From Reyranella sp. (GTDB taxonomy: Bacteria > Pseudomonadota > Alphaproteobacteria > Reyranellales > Reyranellaceae), in assembly GCA_016780605.1 (NCBI GenBank), contig JADHLS010000347.1, positions 1 to 6,113 on the forward strand: a stretch of DNA of 6,113 bases, in the 5' to 3' direction. The stretch's first letter is position 1, and every line of letters starts with the position of its first letter. Made by a program: the position numbers and the translations under genes. Below the pieces are notes generated by a model, which had not been told where the DNA came from, did no database searches, and saw only the letters and a list, made by a program, of their open reading frames with translations. Of this stretch, positions 5,591 to 6,113 are shown piece after piece.

Positions 5591-5615
5591 GCGCAGCCGG
5601 TTCGGGGGGACGAGC

Positions 5616-6113
5616 GTGCAGTCGACTGCGTTGCGGGCAGTGGTGTTGTCTGTTGTTGGCATGGCGCCTTTTGGCGTCGTCGCCCAGGATTCGACGTGGA
5701 TCGCGTCGCCGCCGACCAACGCCTTCAACAATGCCGCCAACTGGACCGCCGGCGTTCCCACGGGCGTCGCGACCTTCGGCGCGTCGAGCAGGACATCCAT
5801 TGACACTGCCAACGGAGGGGCCGTCACCACGGTTGGCAGCCTCTCTTTCACGACCGTTGCCCCGGCCTATACGTTCACCGTTTCCAACGGCGACCTGACG
5901 CTCAATGGTGCCGGCATCACCAATAGCTCGTCGAACGTGCCGACGATCACCAACAGCAGCGGCAACTTCATCAACTTCCAGAGCAGCGCCACCGCTGCCA
6001 ATGCCGTCATCAACAACGTCACCAGCTTCCTGTTCTTCAAGAATACTTCGACGGCCGCCAATGCCACCATCAACAACACGGGCACGGTCACATTCCAGGA
6101 CACGGCGACGGCC
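5616..6113 (+). CDS. Secreted, probable autotransporter-type surface protein, N-terminal part (3' truncated)
   Basis: The frame is open from GTG 5616 to the window edge (166 codons seen). The GTG is chosen because GGGGGGA (5604-5610) lies 5 bp upstream and a Sec signal peptide follows at once (residues 1-23, ending GVVA before Gln-Asp). An in-frame stop at 5571-5573 limits extension; GTG 5589 is the only earlier option and has no ribosome site. The mature part opens STWIASPPTN and NNAANWTAGVPTG, a passenger opening common in alphaproteobacterial autotransporter beta-barrel proteins, followed by Asn/Thr/Ser/Ala-rich beta-helix-like sequence. From about residue 121 a repeat of about 20 residues appears (TAANAxINN twice). 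The C-terminal barrel that would prove autotransport is outside the window. A role in adhesion or surface structure is inference. Confidence 0.75.
   Translation, partial: MQSTALRAVVLSVVGMAPFGVVAQDSTWIASPPTNAFNNAANWTAGVPTGVATFGASSRTSIDTANGGAVTTVGSLSFTTVAPAYTFTVSNGDLTLNGAGITNSSSNVPTITNSSGNFINFQSSATAANAVINNVTSFLFFKNTSTAANATINNTGTVTFQDTATA
5985..6113 (+). repeat. Repeat of about 60 bp in the passenger-coding region
   Basis: GCCAATGCC followed by an ATCAACAAC block occurs at 5997 and again at 6057, exactly 60 bp apart, coding for TAANAVINN and TAANATINN. A third unit seems to begin at the window end (ACGGCC at 6108-6113 against 6051-6056, 57 bp apart), so the period is 19-20 residues. This is consistent with stacked turns of a beta-helix and suggests the array goes on beyond the window. 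Confidence 0.7.

Larger units (their letters stand above)
5455..5615. other. Non-coding stretch between VOC gene and surface-protein gene
   Basis: These 161 bp hold no credible gene. In order I see a stem-loop at 5479-5504, two tandem TTGC-N4-GCAA dyads at 5520-5545, a stem-loop at 5573-5590 and the purine-rich ribosome site GGGGGGA (5604-5610) for the GTG at 5616. AGGGCT occurs twice as a direct repeat (5453-5458 and 5505-5510). No clear sigma-70 promoter was found. Confidence 0.6.

Noticed and set aside
5426..5851. Minus-strand 141-codon open frame
   Set aside because: It overlaps the end of the VOC gene and the signal peptide of the surface protein, with no ribosome site or domain.
5867..6103. 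Minus-strand 78-codon frame rich in Leu/Val that looks like a membrane peptide
   Set aside because: The hydrophobicity arises from reading the Asn/Ala/Thr-rich repeat codons on the opposite strand; no ribosome site is seen.
1..6113. tRNA, rRNA, CRISPR array, insertion sequence or integrase
   Set aside because: No cloverleaf, spaced identical repeats, terminal inverted repeats with transposase or recombinase gene were seen; the only direct repeats are within coding sequence.

Overview
The window is high-GC bacterial DNA with Shine-Dalgarno-led genes and tight gene packing. The protein types (a NicB/IorB-like molybdenum hydroxylase, a TfdA-like dioxygenase, a long LLM flavoenzyme and an autotransporter-type surface protein with an N/T/A-rich passenger) suggest an alphaproteobacterium of the Hyphomicrobiales or Rhodospirillales kind. 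That placement is inference from family resemblance; there is no rRNA or other marker gene here.

Layout from left to right: (1) the 3' end of a plus-strand molybdopterin-binding subunit of the xanthine dehydrogenase/aldehyde oxidase superfamily (to 574); (2) a small plus-strand secreted protein with a Gln-Gly repeat and an eight-cysteine C-terminal domain (629-1003); (3) a compact minus-strand four-gene operon, read from right to left: LLM flavin-dependent oxidoreductase (4377-3193), NIPSNAP protein A (3181-2561), NIPSNAP protein B (2537-1917, GTG start) and a TfdA/TauD-type Fe(II)/2-oxoglutarate dioxygenase (1894-1010), with gaps of 11, 23 and 22 bp; (4) a 120-bp divergent control region (4378-4497); (5) a plus-strand two-module VOC (glyoxalase/extradiol dioxygenase fold) protein (4498-5454); (6) a 161-bp non-coding stretch with hairpins and two tandem TTGC-N4-GCAA dyads; (7) the start of a secreted, probably autotransporter-type protein with a repeat of about 20 residues, cut by the window end (5616-6113+).

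The core is genes 3 and 5: a flavin oxygenase family, a non-haem iron dioxygenase, two paralogous double-domain alpha-beta barrel (NIPSNAP) proteins and a divergent VOC protein. Together they look like an uncharacterised oxidative catabolic module for a small organic compound, possibly an aryloxyalkanoate, aromatic or similar substrate. The substrate cannot be read from the sequence. No regulator, transporter or flavin reductase for the module is visible here. The doubled NIPSNAP pair (about 69% identical, both 206 aa) inside an oxygenase operon is the most distinctive feature.
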